Positions 62,706 through 64,000 of a DNA stretch of 64,000 nucleotides are shown here, in pieces. This DNA is from Lithobates sylvaticus (lineage: Eukaryota > Chordata > Amphibia > Anura > Ranidae). The notes beneath the pieces were generated by a model. That model was not told the DNA's origin. It searched no databases and saw only the letters and a list, made by a program, of their open reading frames with translations. The DNA lies in NCBI GenBank assembly GCA_028564925.1, contig CM053033.1, positions 204,152,107-204,216,106 on the forward strand, given 5' to 3'. The translations under genes were made by a program, and so were the position numbers. Within the stretch, counting starts at the first letter, position 1, and every line of letters begins with the position of its first letter.

Positions 62706-63994
62706 AAGCATCGGAATAGGGAAGAAATGGGAAATAAATGACTTTGAACGTAGCATGATTGTTGGTGCCAGACGGGCTGGTCTGAGTATTTCAAAAACTG
62801 TTGATCTACTTGGATTTTCACACACAACCATCTATCGGGTTTACAGAAAGTGATCCGAAAAAGAGAAAATATCCAGTGAGCGGAAGTTGTGTGGAGGAAA
62901 ATGCCTTGTTGATGTCAGAGGAGAATGGGCAGACGGGTTCAAGATTATAGAAAGGCAACAGTAACTCAACTCGTTACAACCAAGGTATGCAGAATACCAT
63001 TTCTGAATGCACAACACAATGAACCTTGAGACAGATGGGCTAGAGTAGCAGGGGACCACACCGGGTGCCACTTCTGTCAGCTAAGAATAGGAAACTGAGG
63101 CTGCAATTCGCACAGGATCACCAAAACTGGACAATAGAAGATTGGAAAAACGTTGCCTGGTCTGATGAGCCTGGATTTCAGCTGCGACATTCAGATGGAG
63201 GGTCAGAATTTGGAGTAAACAACATGAAAGTATGGATCCATCCTGCCTTGTATCAACGGTTCAGGCTGGTGGTGTAATGAGGAGGGGGATACTTTCTTGG
63301 CACACTTTGGACCCCTTAGTACCAATTAAGCATTGTTTAAATGGCACAGCCCACCTGAGTATTGTTGCTGACCATGTCCATCCCTTTATGACTACAGTGT
63401 CCCCATATTTTTTGCTAGAAAATTACTTGGAACATTATGAATATTCTTTTAGCAGAGACCCTAGAGAAAAAAATGGCGGTTGTTTCAGTATTTTATGTCG
63501 CACTGTATTTGCGCAGCAGTCCTTCTAATGCAATTTTTTGGGGGAAAAAAAATACACTTTAATGAATTAAAAAAAACTAAACAGTAAAGTTAGCCCAATT
63601 TTTTTGTATATAGTGAAAGATGATGTTACGCCACGAGAATCGTGATCTTTATTCTAAGGAAGAAATTGTGATTCTCATTTTTCCCAGAATCATGCAGCCC
63701 TACAGTGTCCCCATCTTCTGATGGCTCCATCCAGCAGGATAATGCGCCATCTCACAAAGCTCAAATCATCTCACCACTGGTTTCTTTAACATGACAATGA
63801 GGTCACTGCACTCCAATGGCCTCCACATTCACCAGATCTCAATCTAATAGAGCACCTTTGGAATGTGGAGGAACAGGAGATTCGCATTATGGATGTGCAG
63901 CCGACAAATCTGCAGCAACTGTGTGATGCTATCATGTGAGTATGGACCAAAATCTCTGAGGAATGTTTCCAACACCTTGTTGAATCCATGCCAT
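62706..63994 (+). pseudogene. Tc1 transposase, interrupted and decayed
   Basis: The N-terminal helix-turn-helix region reads WEINDFERSMIVGARRAGLS and DLLGFSHTTIYRVYRK. The linker is decayed. NWTIEDWKNVAWSDEPGFQL carries the first catalytic Asp, and MIRHLTKLKSS-like remains follow the insertion. WPPHSPDLNLIEHLWNVEE keeps the third block with Glu. MQP-TNLQQLCDAI and CFQHLVESMP are the normal C-terminal blocks. Several stops and frame changes, plus a 293-bp hAT-like insertion at 63407, make it non-functional. Length without the insertion is normal for Tc1. Confidence 0.82.
63407..63699 (-). mobile_element. hAT-like segment inside Tc1 transposase
   Basis: The right side ends ATCATGCAGCCCTA, a hAT terminus, preceded by ACGAGAATCGTGATCTTT as at 60.4 kb. 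The left side starts ATTTTTTGCTAGAAAATT with no terminal repeat. CTACAGTGTCCCCAT flanks both sides (63392-63406 and 63700-63714). Confidence 0.7.
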
Positions 63995-64000
63995 GAAGAA

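Larger units (their letters stand above)
62405..64000 (+). mobile_element. Tc1-like DNA transposon, runs off the window
   Basis: It starts TACACTTACCAG after TA. The terminal repeat continues CCACTTTAATAGGTACACCT after the hAT MITE at 62417-62570. The transposase region follows on the plus strand. A hAT-like piece (63407-63699) interrupts it. The right terminus lies beyond the window. Confidence 0.85.

Overview
The window reads as repeat-dense, non-mammalian vertebrate DNA, most likely from a frog. The mix of families points that way: a DIRS tyrosine-recombinase retroelement, CR1- and L2-clade LINEs, three Tc1-like transposons, tRNA-derived SINEs, and many TTAA-, TWA-, TA- and 8-bp-duplicating MITEs. 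I think a ranid frog is likeliest because I recognise several of the MITE ends, but that is memory, not a search. I found no host gene that I can name. The best host-gene candidate is a short open frame at 61702-61938 with a good start context, in about 1 kb of DNA free of recognised repeats.

Layout. 0-9.2 kb: a degenerate gag-like remnant, a foldback MITE, a hAT-type MITE with a perfect 8-bp duplication, the first of about eleven copies of a ~0.9-kb TTAA-flanked family (family A), a possible solo LTR split by two MITEs, a TAA-duplicating MITE inside another family A copy, a 1.07-kb hAT MITE filled by a minisatellite, and a TA-flanked MITE hosting family D. 9.5-13.7 kb: a MITE carrying a pogo-like insertion, a 5'-truncated CR1 inside a TTAA element, and a near-full-length dead Tc1 transposon. 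14.1-22.1 kb: a 32-bp minisatellite inside a hAT-like unit, family A, hAT and foldback MITEs, a SINE, and a TA-flanked MITE with a foldback insertion. 22.4-28.1 kb: one DIRS element with gag-like, RT-RNase H and tyrosine recombinase regions between inverted terminal repeats.

28-46 kb: more MITEs, a tRNA-type SINE, one CR1 insertion split by four MITEs (31.9-35.3 kb), an L2 3' end, a TTAA MITE hosting family A, two hAT-type MITEs (one internally minisatellite-bearing), and a hAT MITE inside family E. 46-54.2 kb: family A, a 1.7-kb L2 inside a second family E copy, then four TTAA-bounded MITEs laid end to end. The last of these holds two hAT MITEs, one of which holds a third. 55.3-56.2 kb: six monomers of a 149-bp satellite. 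57-64 kb: further MITEs, a head-to-head Tc1 remnant, the candidate first exon, and a third Tc1 copy with one hAT MITE in its terminal repeat and a hAT-like segment in its transposase.

Nothing here acts as an operon or pathway. The biology is the order of insertion, which the target duplications let one read. All element-encoded proteins except the DIRS RT frame are visibly broken. I did not find a convincing new gene system. The most unusual signals are the TTAA-chained block, similar minisatellite units shared by unrelated MITE families, two independent insertions at the same palindrome of family E, and the 149-bp satellite with a splice-acceptor-like motif in every unit.
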